Below, one piece after another: positions 36,293 through 44,064 of a stretch of 64,000 bases of DNA; the first letter of the stretch is position 1, and the number at the start of each line of letters is the position of its first letter. The stretch is from Neorhizobium petrolearium (GTDB taxonomy: Bacteria; Pseudomonadota; Alphaproteobacteria; Rhizobiales; Rhizobiaceae). The stretch lies in assembly GCF_017873175.1 (NCBI RefSeq), contig NZ_JAGGJW010000008.1, positions 124,001-188,000 of the forward strand, read 5' to 3'. The position numbers and the translations under genes were made by a program. The notes under the pieces were generated by a model. The model was not told the DNA's origin. It worked only from the letters and a program-made list of their open reading frames with translations, and made no database searches.

Positions 36293-37356
36293 GAACGGCT
36301 CCTGTTGGAGAGGATGAGCGAGAAGAAGAAAGGTACCCCAACCAGCGCGGTGATGATGCCGATGGGAAAAACCACGCCTGGAATGATCGATTTCGACACG
36401 ATTGATGTCAGCGAGAGCAGGAGTGCGCCGGAGAGGATTGAGCCCGGCAGGAAGAAGCGCTGATCCTCGCCGAGAATCATGCGGGCGATATGCGGTCCGA
36501 CGAGGCCCACGAAGCCGATCGTGCCGACGAAACTCACCGGTACAGCGGCCAGCAGCGAGATGATCAGCATGGTCTCCAGCCGGATGCGGCGGACGTTCAC
36601 CCCGAAGCTGGCGGCTTTGTCTTCGCCGAGGCGGATAGCTGTCAGAGCCCAGGCATTGCGCGCAAACAGCGGCAGGGCGATCAGAAGGACGGCAAGCGTG
36701 ACCCAGATCTTCGGCCAGGTCGCCTTGGTGAGACTTCCCATCGTCCAGAAGACGACCGCCGACAAAGCCTGCTCGGAGGCGAGATACTGCAGGAAGGCGA
36801 GCAGGGCGTTGAAAGTGAAAACCAAGGCAATGCCGAGCAGGACGACCGTCTGAACCGAAACGCCGCGGGCTTGTGAGATGAAATGGATGAAAAGCGTGGC
36901 AATCAGCGCCATGATGAAGGCGTTGACAGGCACGAGCATGCCGGCCGCAACCGGCAGGAGCGAGACGCTAGTGACGATCGCAAGCGCGGCACCGAAGCTC
37001 GCGGCGGCCGAAATGCCGAGCGTGAAGGGGCTCGCAAGCGGGTTGGCCAAGATCGTCTGCATTTGAGCCCCTGCAACGGAAAGAGCGGCGCCGACCACGA
37101 TTGCCATGATGGCGACCGGCATGCGGATATCCCATACGACGGCCCGGACCTGCGGCGAGACAGAGGACGGATCGAGAAGTGCAGCGACGACTTCACCGAG
37201 GCCGTAGCGGGCCGGCCCCCAGGCGAGATCGACGGCAAATGACAGGCAAAGTGCACCGGTCATCACCGCAAGGATTGTCAGCTTGCGCCGGGCGAGGGCG
37301 CGATAGCGCTCCCGCCCGGCGTTGACTTCAATCGACGGAGCTGCGACCTCGGCCAT
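36286..37356 (-). CDS. FecCD/BtuC-type permease (module A)
   Basis: A 356-residue permease of the vitamin B12/iron-siderophore family with about ten hydrophobic helices. Landmarks are VVGAALSVAGAQMQTILANPLASPFTLGISAAASFGAA near residue 90, IGFVGLVGPHIARMILG near residue 270, and the C-terminal PIGIITALVGVPFF. The cytoplasmic coupling helix region precedes these. It lies 6 nt after the binding-protein gene and overlaps the ATPase gene. Confidence 0.95.
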   Translation of the reverse strand: MAEVAAPSIEVNAGRERYRALARRKLTILAVMTGALCLSFAVDLAWGPARYGLGEVVAALLDPSSVSPQVRAVVWDIRMPVAIMAIVVGAALSVAGAQMQTILANPLASPFTLGISAAASFGAALAIVTSVSLLPVAAGMLVPVNAFIMALIATLFIHFISQARGVSVQTVVLLGIALVFTFNALLAFLQYLASEQALSAVVFWTMGSLTKATWPKIWVTLAVLLIALPLFARNAWALTAIRLGEDKAASFGVNVRRIRLETMLIISLLAAVPVSFVGTIGFVGLVGPHIARMILGEDQRFFLPGSILSGALLLSLTSIVSKSIIPGVVFPIGIITALVGVPFFFSLILSNRSRSW

Positions 37357-37362
37357 CGGCGC

Positions 37363-38499
37363 TTACCGACCCTCTTTCGCGCTGACCCAATAACCCGGCT
37401 GATAAGCGACCGGCAGGAACTTCTCGTGGAACTCCTTGAAGGTGGCGTCCGGATCGAGATCGGCGAAAAGGTCCGGGTGGAACCACTTGGCCATCTGCTG
37501 CACGGCGACGAACTGATAAGGGCTCGTATAAAATTGATGCCAGATCGCATGAACATTGCCATTGGCGACGGCTTTCGAACCGGTGAAAGCAGGGTTTTCC
37601 ATCAGCGCATTCAGTGCCTTGCGGCTATCGTTGAAGGTGGACGCGGCGCTCGGGCCAACGTTCACATAGTCCTTGGCATTTTTCGTCTGGCTCCAATTGG
37701 ATCCCGTGACGACAACGATATCCGGATTGGAAGCAACAACCTGTTCGGCATTGATGGAGCCTGTATAGCCAGGCAGGAAATCGGAGCCGAGATTGTGGCC
37801 GCCGGCCCAATCCACCATCAGGCCGAAATTGTCCGGGCCGAACGTGCCGCAGCACTCCACGAGTCCGGCAGCGCGGTACATGAAGACGTTCGGTTTCGGC
37901 GGATAGGCCGCCTTGAGCTTGTCAGTGACGCGCGCCATCTGCTCCTTCCAGTAGACGGCGATGGCTTCGGCACGGTCCTCGTGGCCAAGAATCTTGCCGA
38001 GAATCTTCAGACTCGGTTCCGTGTTGTCGAGAATGTGTTCGCGGAAGTCGATATAGACGATCTTCACGCCGATGCCGTTCAGCATATCCTCAAGTTTGAC
38101 TTCGTCGGCGGCCTGCTTGTTGCCAATCGGGAGCAGCACGACATCGGGATTGAGCTTGACGACCGTCTCAGTCTGTAGCGTGCCATCCGTCAGGTTGCCG
38201 AGGAAGGGAAGTTCCTTGCCCTTAGGGAACTTCGTGACATAGGTGTTGAAGCCGTCCTTGTCGGTCGTCCACAGGTCGTTACGCCAGCCGACCACCTTTG
38301 CGAAGGGATCTTCCTTTTCGATCGGCGCCACGGCGTAGAGCATGCGGCCCTCACCCAGGATGACGCGCTCGACCGGCTTGTCAAAGGCTACTTCGCGGCC
38401 AGCCACGTCCTTCACCGTGAAGGATTGCGCCATGGCAGGCAAGGCCAGAAGGCCTCCAAGCACAACCGCAGTTGCTGCCGACAATTTCATGAAATCCAT
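37363..38499 (-). CDS. FecB-type periplasmic binding protein (module A)
   Basis: A 378-residue binding protein with a Sec signal peptide (MDFMKLSAATAVVLGGLLALPAMAQ, cleavage near 25). The mature N-terminus FTVKDVAGREVAFDKPVERVIL is typical of iron-siderophore/B12 binding proteins, followed by two lobes joined by a long helix. It lacks a lipobox, so is soluble in the periplasm. ATG 38499 follows GGGAGAG. It is divergent from the methyltransferase at 38614. The VECCGTFGP pair of cysteines near the middle is unusual for the family. Confidence 0.92.
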   Translation of the reverse strand: MDFMKLSAATAVVLGGLLALPAMAQSFTVKDVAGREVAFDKPVERVILGEGRMLYAVAPIEKEDPFAKVVGWRNDLWTTDKDGFNTYVTKFPKGKELPFLGNLTDGTLQTETVVKLNPDVVLLPIGNKQAADEVKLEDMLNGIGVKIVYIDFREHILDNTEPSLKILGKILGHEDRAEAIAVYWKEQMARVTDKLKAAYPPKPNVFMYRAAGLVECCGTFGPDNFGLMVDWAGGHNLGSDFLPGYTGSINAEQVVASNPDIVVVTGSNWSQTKNAKDYVNVGPSAASTFNDSRKALNALMENPAFTGSKAVANGNVHAIWHQFYTSPYQFVAVQQMAKWFHPDLFADLDPDATFKEFHEKFLPVAYQPGYWVSAKEGR

Positions 38500-38613
38500 A
38501 TGGAAACTCTCCCGACGCCCGATAATGTCCACAGGCATAAGAAATGTGACTTTCGGAATCAAGTTTTATGTTTTAGAGCTTTTCCAAAGTTTTGAAGTGC
38601 AGGGGTGGCTGTG

Positions 38614-39399
38614 ATGAACCTGATGAACACCAATTACTCTATCCGTGACGAGATTCGTGACTTCTGGTCGGAAAGAGCCGCAACGTTCGACGAGAGCGTC
38701 GGCCATGAAATCTTCTCCGAGGGCGAGCGGAAGGGCTGGCAGCGGTTGATCAGGAAGCATCTGGGCGAGGGAGAAGGCCGGGCGGCACTCGATCTCGCCT
38801 GCGGCACGGCGGTCATCTCGCACCTGATGAACGATGTTGGCTTCAGGGTGACGGGCCTCGACTGGTCGGATGCGATGCTGGCGCAGGCGCGCGCCAAGGC
38901 GAAGACACGAGGCGCCGATATCCGTTTCGTCTCTGGCGACGCGGAAAACACGATGGAGCCGAAGGAGAGCTACGACGCTATCACCAACCGCCACCTTGTC
39001 TGGACGCTGGTCGATCCGCCTGCGGCTTTCCGCGAATGGTTCTCCGTCCTGAAGCCAGGGGGAAAGGTCCTGATCGTCGACGGAAACATGGGCAAGGAAA
39101 CCTGGGTCAAGAGCCTTCAGACGTTCTGGGCGAAAATGACAGGCAAGCAGCTTGCGAGCCACATGGCGCCAGAGATGATGGCACGGCATCAAAGCATCCG
39201 ATCACGGGTCTACTTCTCCGACCGAATGCCGGCGGAAGCGATTGTGGATTTGCTGCGTCAAGCCGGTTTCGAAAACATCGTCGTCGACCGCAAGCTGTTC
39301 GACATCCACTGGGCGCAAGCCCGCAAGATGCCCTTCCTGCGCGGCCTCGAGCGCATGGTGCAGGATCGGTATGCGATCTGTGCGACCAAGCCAAATTAG
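38614..39399 (+). CDS. Class I SAM-dependent methyltransferase (module A)
   Basis: A 261-residue Rossmann-fold methyltransferase. The SAM motif I is ALDLACGTAVISHL, followed by the acidic motif II VTGLDWSDAML and motif IV-like NRHLVWTLVDPP. The post-motif LKPGGKVLIVDGNMG is conserved. I favour ATG 38614 after AGGGGTG; GTG 38605 is in frame. It is divergent from the module A binding protein with 114 nt between starts, and closely resembles the module B methyltransferase (shared DAE.TMEP, RHLVWTL and LKPGGK blocks). Its acceptor substrate is unknown; pairing with a chelate importer suggests modification of the imported ligand. Confidence 0.88.
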   Translation: MNLMNTNYSIRDEIRDFWSERAATFDESVGHEIFSEGERKGWQRLIRKHLGEGEGRAALDLACGTAVISHLMNDVGFRVTGLDWSDAMLAQARAKAKTRGADIRFVSGDAENTMEPKESYDAITNRHLVWTLVDPPAAFREWFSVLKPGGKVLIVDGNMGKETWVKSLQTFWAKMTGKQLASHMAPEMMARHQSIRSRVYFSDRMPAEAIVDLLRQAGFENIVVDRKLFDIHWAQARKMPFLRGLERMVQDRYAICATKPN

Positions 39400-39502
39400 C
39401 CTTCCCTCCTGATATTTCATCGGCATTTTGCTGCACTCCGACTCTGAAACAAAAAAGACGGCTGAGATTGAAAGCCGCTGGACACGTGCGCATCCTTTGC
39501 TT

Positions 39503-39519
39503 ATGTAATGATATTACAT
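39503..39519. promoter_or_regulatory. 17-bp AT-rich palindrome upstream of the riboswitch
   Basis: ATGTAAT-GAT-ATTACAT is a perfect inverted repeat in the leader/promoter region of module B, directly followed by TACGTTAAATG. Its form resembles Zur/Fur-family metal-regulator boxes of proteobacteria, but no regulator gene is nearby, so identity is open. Confidence 0.45.
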
Positions 39520-39611
39520 TACGTTAAATGCCAATATCGGGAGAGGCCAATGGCTCGCTTACAATCATTCGCCACTTGACGGCGATCTCGAGTGGTCTTT
39601 ATCTGGCGAGT

Positions 39612-39816
39612 GACGGTTCCCGGAGTTCAATGCGAAGGGATGAAATGGGAACACGGTGCGGAGACCCGAAGGGGATCCAAGACCGTGGCTGCCCCCGCAA
39701 CTGTAAGCGGATTGCCGTCCATCCTCGTGGCGCTGAAGGGTGCCATGCCACTGCGTCAGTCCGGCGCGGGAAGGCAGATGGACGACAGATATCCGCAAGC
39801 CAGGAGACCTGCCGTC
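39612..39816 (+). ncRNA. Cobalamin riboswitch
   Basis: Conserved segments occur in the right order: TGGGAACACGGTG (39646-39658), CCCCGCAACTGTAA (39693-39706), the B12 box GCCACTG (39747-39753), CGGGAAGGC (39767-39775) and AGCCAGGAGACCTGCC (39798-39813). The closing P1 stem is GACGG (39612-39616) with CCGTC (39812-39816). Adenosylcobalamin binding would repress the downstream importer genes, probably by blocking translation: a CGGGC/GCCCG hairpin (39836-39851) sits just before the first ribosome binding site. It identifies module B as part of the cobalamin/cobalt regulon. Confidence 0.95.
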
Positions 39817-39866
39817 GAATATCGATCCATCGTCACGGGCGGGGATGCCCGGAACAGGAGCAGGAC

Positions 39867-39950
39867 ATGACTATCATCCGCGCCTTTTGGCGTTCTGGCA
39901 CTTCGTATTCCCCAAATCTCGACGACTATTCAGCTGATCGGGCTGCCTAA
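39867..39950 (+). CDS. Possible 27-residue leader ORF after the riboswitch
   Basis: ATG 39867 is preceded by AGGAGCAGG and opens a 27-codon frame ending TAA (MTIIRAFWRSGTSYSPNLDD...). It is the first good ribosome binding site downstream of the riboswitch, 75 nt before the binding-protein gene. It matches no cobalt transporter subunit I know. It may be a regulatory leader peptide or chance. Confidence 0.35.
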   Translation: MTIIRAFWRSGTSYSPNLDDYSADRAA

Positions 39951-40025
39951 CGGGCATTCTGAGCCTCACCACCGTCCGGCACGCGGGCTTGCCGCCGGCG
40001 TTCACGTCACATTTCGGGGAACACG

Positions 40026-41060
40026 ATGAATATCTTTCTGAAACGGCCGCTGCATGTTGGCCTGGGCGCCTTCTCCTTGATCGCCTCCGGCCTGTTCCAC
40101 AGCGCCGCTGCGGCGGAAACCAGCTATCCTCTCACGCTCGAAAATTGCGGCCGGCAGGTCACCTTCGGGAAGGCGCCGTCGCGTACGGTCTCGATCGGTC
40201 AGAGCAGCACCGAAATCCTTTATCTCCTGGGGCTGGCGAACAGGGTGGTCGGTACGGCGCTTTGGGTCGGCCCGGTCCTCAAAGGCTACGAGGATGTGAA
40301 TACGAAGATCGAACGGCTTGCAGACAACGAGCCTAGCTTTGAAAGCGTGCTTGGCAAGAAACCGGACATCGTTGCCGTTCAGTTCCAGTGGCAGGTCGGA
40401 CCCGAGGGCGTGGTCGCCAAGCCGGAGCAGTTCGACGAACTTGGCATTCCGGTCTATACGTCGCCATCCGATTGCATCGGCAAGGAAAATTCTGCCGCCA
40501 GCGACGGCGTCCGCCATCAGGTCTTCACCATGGAACTCGTCTATCGAGAAGTCCGCGATCTCGCTAAGATCTACAACGTCCAGGACAAGGGCGAAGAGGT
40601 CGTGGCGGACCTGAAGCGGCGCGAGGATGCCGCCCGGGCCAAGGTCGCCCCGGCGGAAGGCAAGCTGTCCGCCGTCTTCTGGTTCTCGAGCGCCCAGCAG
40701 GATTCTGATCCCTATATGGCGGGCAAGAACGGCGCGCCGGGCTATATCATGTCGGCTCTCGGCATCGAGAACATCATAAAGACCGATGACGAATGGCCGA
40801 CGATCGGCTGGGAAACCATCGCCAAGGCCAATCCGACCATGATCGTCGCGGGCGCCATGGAGCGGCGGCGTTATCCGCTGGACAGTATCGAGGCCAAGCA
40901 CAGGTTCCTTGAGACGGATCCCGTTGCAAGCCTGATGCCGGCCGTGAAGAACGGTCATGTCTTCGACATGGATGCACAGGCGATGAACCCGACGATCCGC
41001 ACCATCGAAGGCATCGAGGCGTTGGCCGATGCCATCGCCGCTGCCGGCCTTGCAAAGTGA
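40026..41060 (+). CDS. BtuF/FecB-type periplasmic binding protein (module B)
   Basis: A 344-residue binding protein with a Sec signal peptide ending near HSAAAAE (residue 31). The mature chain opens with YPLTLENCGRQVTFGKAPSRTVSIGQSSTEIL, the usual class III binding-protein start, and includes the hinge-region GKKPDIVAV and TIGWETIAKANPTMIV. It lies downstream of a cobalamin riboswitch, so the likely ligand is cobalamin, a cobalamin precursor, or a cobalt chelate. GGGGAA serves as ribosome binding site. Confidence 0.93.
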   Translation: MNIFLKRPLHVGLGAFSLIASGLFHSAAAAETSYPLTLENCGRQVTFGKAPSRTVSIGQSSTEILYLLGLANRVVGTALWVGPVLKGYEDVNTKIERLADNEPSFESVLGKKPDIVAVQFQWQVGPEGVVAKPEQFDELGIPVYTSPSDCIGKENSAASDGVRHQVFTMELVYREVRDLAKIYNVQDKGEEVVADLKRREDAARAKVAPAEGKLSAVFWFSSAQQDSDPYMAGKNGAPGYIMSALGIENIIKTDDEWPTIGWETIAKANPTMIVAGAMERRRYPLDSIEAKHRFLETDPVASLMPAVKNGHVFDMDAQAMNPTIRTIEGIEALADAIAAAGLAK

Positions 41061-42097
41061 CCCTCCAAGTGGGCCGGGCGATATCCTCAATCGGACGAAT
41101 GGGCGCGGTTTTCCTTGCGCTTGTCGTCCTTGTCGCCGCGCTTTGGCTGGGCGCGGCGATCGGTGAGACAGCGATACCGCTCGAGGTGGTCGCCAAGACG
41201 GTCGCCAACCGGCTATGGGATGCAGGTTATCCGCTGGAACCGATCGACGAAGGCATTGTCTGGAGCTATCGGTTAAGCCGCGCCGTAGTCGCGGCCTGCT
41301 GCGGCGCCTCACTCGCTTTATCCGGCGTCGTGCTGCAATCGCTGCTGCGCAATCCGCTGGCCGATCCTTATATCCTTGGCATATCGGCCGGGGCTTCCAC
41401 CGGTGCTGTCGGCGTGGCGATCCTGGGACTTGGTGCGGGCCTCCTGACGCTGCCGATGGGAGCCTTCCTTGGTGCCCTCGTCGCCTTCGCGCTTGTCAGC
41501 CTTTTGGCCGCCAAGGCGGGCAAGGGTACGGCCGCCATCATCCTTGCCGGCGTCGCGGGTTCGCAGCTCTTCAACGCGCTCACCTCCTTTATCGTCACCA
41601 AGGCGGCGACCGCCGAGCAGGCGCGCGGCATCATGTTCTGGCTGCTCGGCAATCTTTCCGGCGTCCGTTGGCCGGATGCCTGGCTCGCCATTCCTGCGGC
41701 TCTATTCGGCCTTGCGGTCTGCCTCTGGCATGCCCGGTCGCTTGATGCCTTCACCTTCGGCGCAGAATCGGCCGCTTCGCTCGGCATTTCGGTTCGCCGG
41801 ACCTATCTCACGCTGGTCGGCATATCCGCGATGATGACGGCGGTCATGGTCTCCATCGTAGGGTCGATCGGCTTCGTCGGACTGGTCATCCCGCATGCGG
41901 CGCGCATGCTGGTCGGCATCCGCCATGGCGTGCTCCTGCCGGCGGCAGCGCTGATCGGCGCCGCCTTCATGATTGTGGCGGATATCCTGTCGCGCATTTT
42001 GATTCCGGGCCAGGTTCTGCCAATCGGCGTGATCACCGCGCTCATCGGAGCGCCGGCCTTCGCCTTGATTCTTGGACAGAGGAGAGGCCGCGCATGA
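41057..42097 (+). CDS. BtuC/FecCD-type permease (module B)
   Basis: A 346-residue permease of the B12/siderophore class. It has CCGASLALSGVVLQSLLRNPLADPYILGISAGASTGA-type sequence near residue 78 and IGFVGLVIPHAARMLVGI near residue 270. The GTG start at 41057 overlaps the binding-protein stop by 4 nt (GTGA), indicating translational coupling. It shares family but is clearly diverged from the module A permease. Confidence 0.95.
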   Translation: MTLQVGRAISSIGRMGAVFLALVVLVAALWLGAAIGETAIPLEVVAKTVANRLWDAGYPLEPIDEGIVWSYRLSRAVVAACCGASLALSGVVLQSLLRNPLADPYILGISAGASTGAVGVAILGLGAGLLTLPMGAFLGALVAFALVSLLAAKAGKGTAAIILAGVAGSQLFNALTSFIVTKAATAEQARGIMFWLLGNLSGVRWPDAWLAIPAALFGLAVCLWHARSLDAFTFGAESAASLGISVRRTYLTLVGISAMMTAVMVSIVGSIGFVGLVIPHAARMLVGIRHGVLLPAAALIGAAFMIVADILSRILIPGQVLPIGVITALIGAPAFALILGQRRGRA

Positions 42098-42924
42098 TGC
42101 TTTCGGCCAGGAATGTTTCATGGGCAGCCGGAGGCGCCGAAATCCTGCGCGATGTCTCGCTTGACGTGCGGTCAGGCGAATTTCTCGGCATCATCGGCCC
42201 GAACGGTTCGGGAAAGACGAGCCTGATGGCGTTGCTTGCCGGCATCCGCAAGCCGAAGTCGGGCGAAGTCCTGCTGGACGGCGTGCCGATCGGCACGCTC
42301 GGGCGGCGCGAGGTTGCCCGCCGGTTGGCACTAGTGGAGCAGCAGGCGGAGACCGGCGAGCGGATTACTGCCCGGCAGGCGGTCGAACTTGGACGCACGC
42401 CCTATCTAGAACCGCTGTCGCCCTGGTCGCCGGAGGACGACGCGATCGTAGAGGCGGCGCTTCAAAACGTCGATATGGTCCACCTGTCCAGCCGGTTGTG
42501 GCACACGCTTTCCGGCGGCGAACGCCAGCGCCTGCATATCGGCCGCGCGCTCGCACAACATCCGCGAATCTTGCTTCTCGATGAGCCCACCAACCATCTC
42601 GACATCGGCCACCAGATCGGCTTGCTCGATCTGGTGCGTCGGCAAGGTTTGACTGTGGCGGCGGCTCTGCACGATCTCAATCATGCGGCCATGTTCTGCG
42701 ACCGCCTTGCCGTCATGCAGGGCGGGCAACTGGTGGCGCTCGGCACACCGAGCGATGTGCTGACGGTCGAATGCATTCGGGAGGTCTTCGGCGTGGAGGC
42801 GGAGATCGATCAGGGAAACGATGGCAGCTGCTTCATCCGCTACATAGCCATGGGTTCGCCCCATACGGCACCATCATTCGGGAAAGATGCACGCCTGAAG
42901 TCGATTGCACATAGGGTATCGTGA
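42094..42924 (+). CDS. BtuD/FecE-type ABC ATPase (module B)
   Basis: A 276-residue ATPase with Walker A GPNGSGKTS, signature LSGGERQRLHIGRA, Walker B ILLLDEPTNHLDIG and switch ALHD. The start ATG overlaps the permease stop by 4 nt. The roughly 25-residue C-terminal tail after the canonical domain is not part of the usual fold. Confidence 0.94.
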   Translation: MMLSARNVSWAAGGAEILRDVSLDVRSGEFLGIIGPNGSGKTSLMALLAGIRKPKSGEVLLDGVPIGTLGRREVARRLALVEQQAETGERITARQAVELGRTPYLEPLSPWSPEDDAIVEAALQNVDMVHLSSRLWHTLSGGERQRLHIGRALAQHPRILLLDEPTNHLDIGHQIGLLDLVRRQGLTVAAALHDLNHAAMFCDRLAVMQGGQLVALGTPSDVLTVECIREVFGVEAEIDQGNDGSCFIRYIAMGSPHTAPSFGKDARLKSIAHRVS

Positions 42925-43718
42925 GCATGGACGGACGCAACCACCACCTCAAGGAGGATATCCGCGAACATTGGTCCAAGCGGTCGGAAACCTTCGATCT
43001 CGCCTTTGGTCATCGCATTCCGCCCGGGCCGGAACTTGAGGCCTGGGCCGCCGCAGTCCGTCGGAGCCTCGGCAACGAACCGCTCAAGGTGCTTGAACTT
43101 GCCTGCGGCACCGGCGAGGTGACCAATGTGCTCCTCTCCCTCGGGCACGAGGTCACGGCCCTCGATTTTTCCGAAGCAATGCTGAATGTCGCGCGGCGCA
43201 AGCATGCGGGGCGGAAACGGGTACGGTTCATCCTTGCCGATGCGGAGCAGACGATGGAGCCGGACGCAAGCTATGGCGCCGTCGTCTGCCGTCATCTCGT
43301 CTGGACGCTGACGGAACCCGAACAGGCCCTTGCCGATTGGTGTCGGGTCCTGAAGCCGGGAGGGAAACTTCTGATCTTCGACGGCGATTGGGCAAGGCCG
43401 ACGCCCGTTGGGAAATTCGCGTCTTACGCCATCGGTCTCATCGACAGGCTGAGCGGAATCGATCCGCATTATGATGGCGCCATGAGTGACCAGCACCAGA
43501 ACATCATGGCCTCGCTGCCGTTCGGTGAGGGCCTCACCGTGGAGAGGCTCCAGCCGCTGGTCGAAGCGGCGGGCTTTGAGGACATAGAGATTTCCTCCCA
43601 TCGACCGATCGCCGCAGCGCAGCGCAAGACCACCAATTTGAGAAACCGATTGAGAACGCTGCTTTACCGGCGCTTCATTCTCTCCTGCCGGCGGCCGAGC
43701 TTCAGCAGGAGCGAGTGA
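42921..43718 (+). CDS. Class I SAM-dependent methyltransferase (module B)
   Basis: A 265-residue methyltransferase, GTG start overlapping the ATPase stop by 4 nt (ATG 42927 is an alternative). SAM motif I is VLELACGTGEVTNV, acidic motif VTALDFSEAML, and downstream RHLVWTLTEPEQ and LKPGGKLLIFDGDW. It is a paralogue of the module A methyltransferase. Being translated from the same riboswitch-controlled message as the importer, it probably acts on the imported corrinoid or chelate, or on a ligand linked to it. Confidence 0.9.
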   Translation: MSMDGRNHHLKEDIREHWSKRSETFDLAFGHRIPPGPELEAWAAAVRRSLGNEPLKVLELACGTGEVTNVLLSLGHEVTALDFSEAMLNVARRKHAGRKRVRFILADAEQTMEPDASYGAVVCRHLVWTLTEPEQALADWCRVLKPGGKLLIFDGDWARPTPVGKFASYAIGLIDRLSGIDPHYDGAMSDQHQNIMASLPFGEGLTVERLQPLVEAAGFEDIEISSHRPIAAAQRKTTNLRNRLRTLLYRRFILSCRRPSFSRSE

Positions 43719-43771
43719 AGGCACAGGGTCGTCCCCGCGGTGCCGAACATGGGTTGAGTTCGTGCCTATTT

Positions 43772-43800
43772 TAGGCGCACTGCACAATTTTTGGCGCCTA
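43772..43800. promoter_or_regulatory. Inverted repeat upstream of the sigma-54 promoter
   Basis: TAGGCGC (43772-43778) and GCGCCTA (43794-43800) flank TGCACAATTTTTGGCGCC, which is close to but one base longer than an NtrC site. It is placed about 85 nt before the promoter, as an enhancer would be. Confidence 0.4.
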
Positions 43801-43871
43801 TGTGATTGATGTTTGGCAGATGCGAGCACGACTTGAGAGCGAAATAACGGATTTAATTACCTTTTCGTATT

Positions 43872-43888
43872 TGGCACAGCTCTTGCAT
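43872..43888 (+). promoter_or_regulatory. Sigma-54 (-24/-12) promoter of the nitrate operon
   Basis: TGGCAC-N5-TTGCAT is a perfect match to the sigma-54 consensus. Transcription would start near 43898, just before the structured leader. Confidence 0.85.
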
Positions 43889-43900
43889 CTAAACTAGTGA

Positions 43901-44016
43901 GGCCAACGGGCCGCATTTTTTGGCGTCCAACGACGGGCGCCCCAGGCAAAGCCGCTGATCAGGATATCTCGCACACCTTTGGTGTTCGCGTACCTGGCCA
44001 GCGGCTTTTTGTTTTT
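43901..44016 (+). promoter_or_regulatory. ANTAR (NasT-type) antitermination leader with terminator
   Basis: After the expected start come hairpin 1 GGCC-AACG-GGCC (43901-43912) and hairpin 2 GGCGTCC-AACGAC-GGGCGCC (43922-43941). Hairpin 2's hexaloop has A at position 1 and G at position 4, the rule for ANTAR-bound RNA. A terminator follows: AAAGCCGCTG (43948-43957) pairs with CAGCGGCTTT (43999-44008) and runs into TTTTGTTTTT. The layout matches NasT-controlled nitrate leaders of alphaproteobacteria. nasST themselves are not in the window. Confidence 0.75.
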
Positions 44017-44064
44017 AACCTCTAGCGATGGATCGGCACGACCTTGTCGGGCCCTGGAGAAGCC

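Noticed and set aside
39450-39482. Hairpin CGGCT/AGCCG with a T-run on the minus strand
   Set aside because: It would terminate a minus-strand transcript, but no minus-strand gene lies upstream of it; no function assigned.
43781-43798. Definite NtrC enhancer site
   Set aside because: TGCAC-GGCGCC spacing is one base too long and the right half differs from the consensus, so it is only listed as a candidate.
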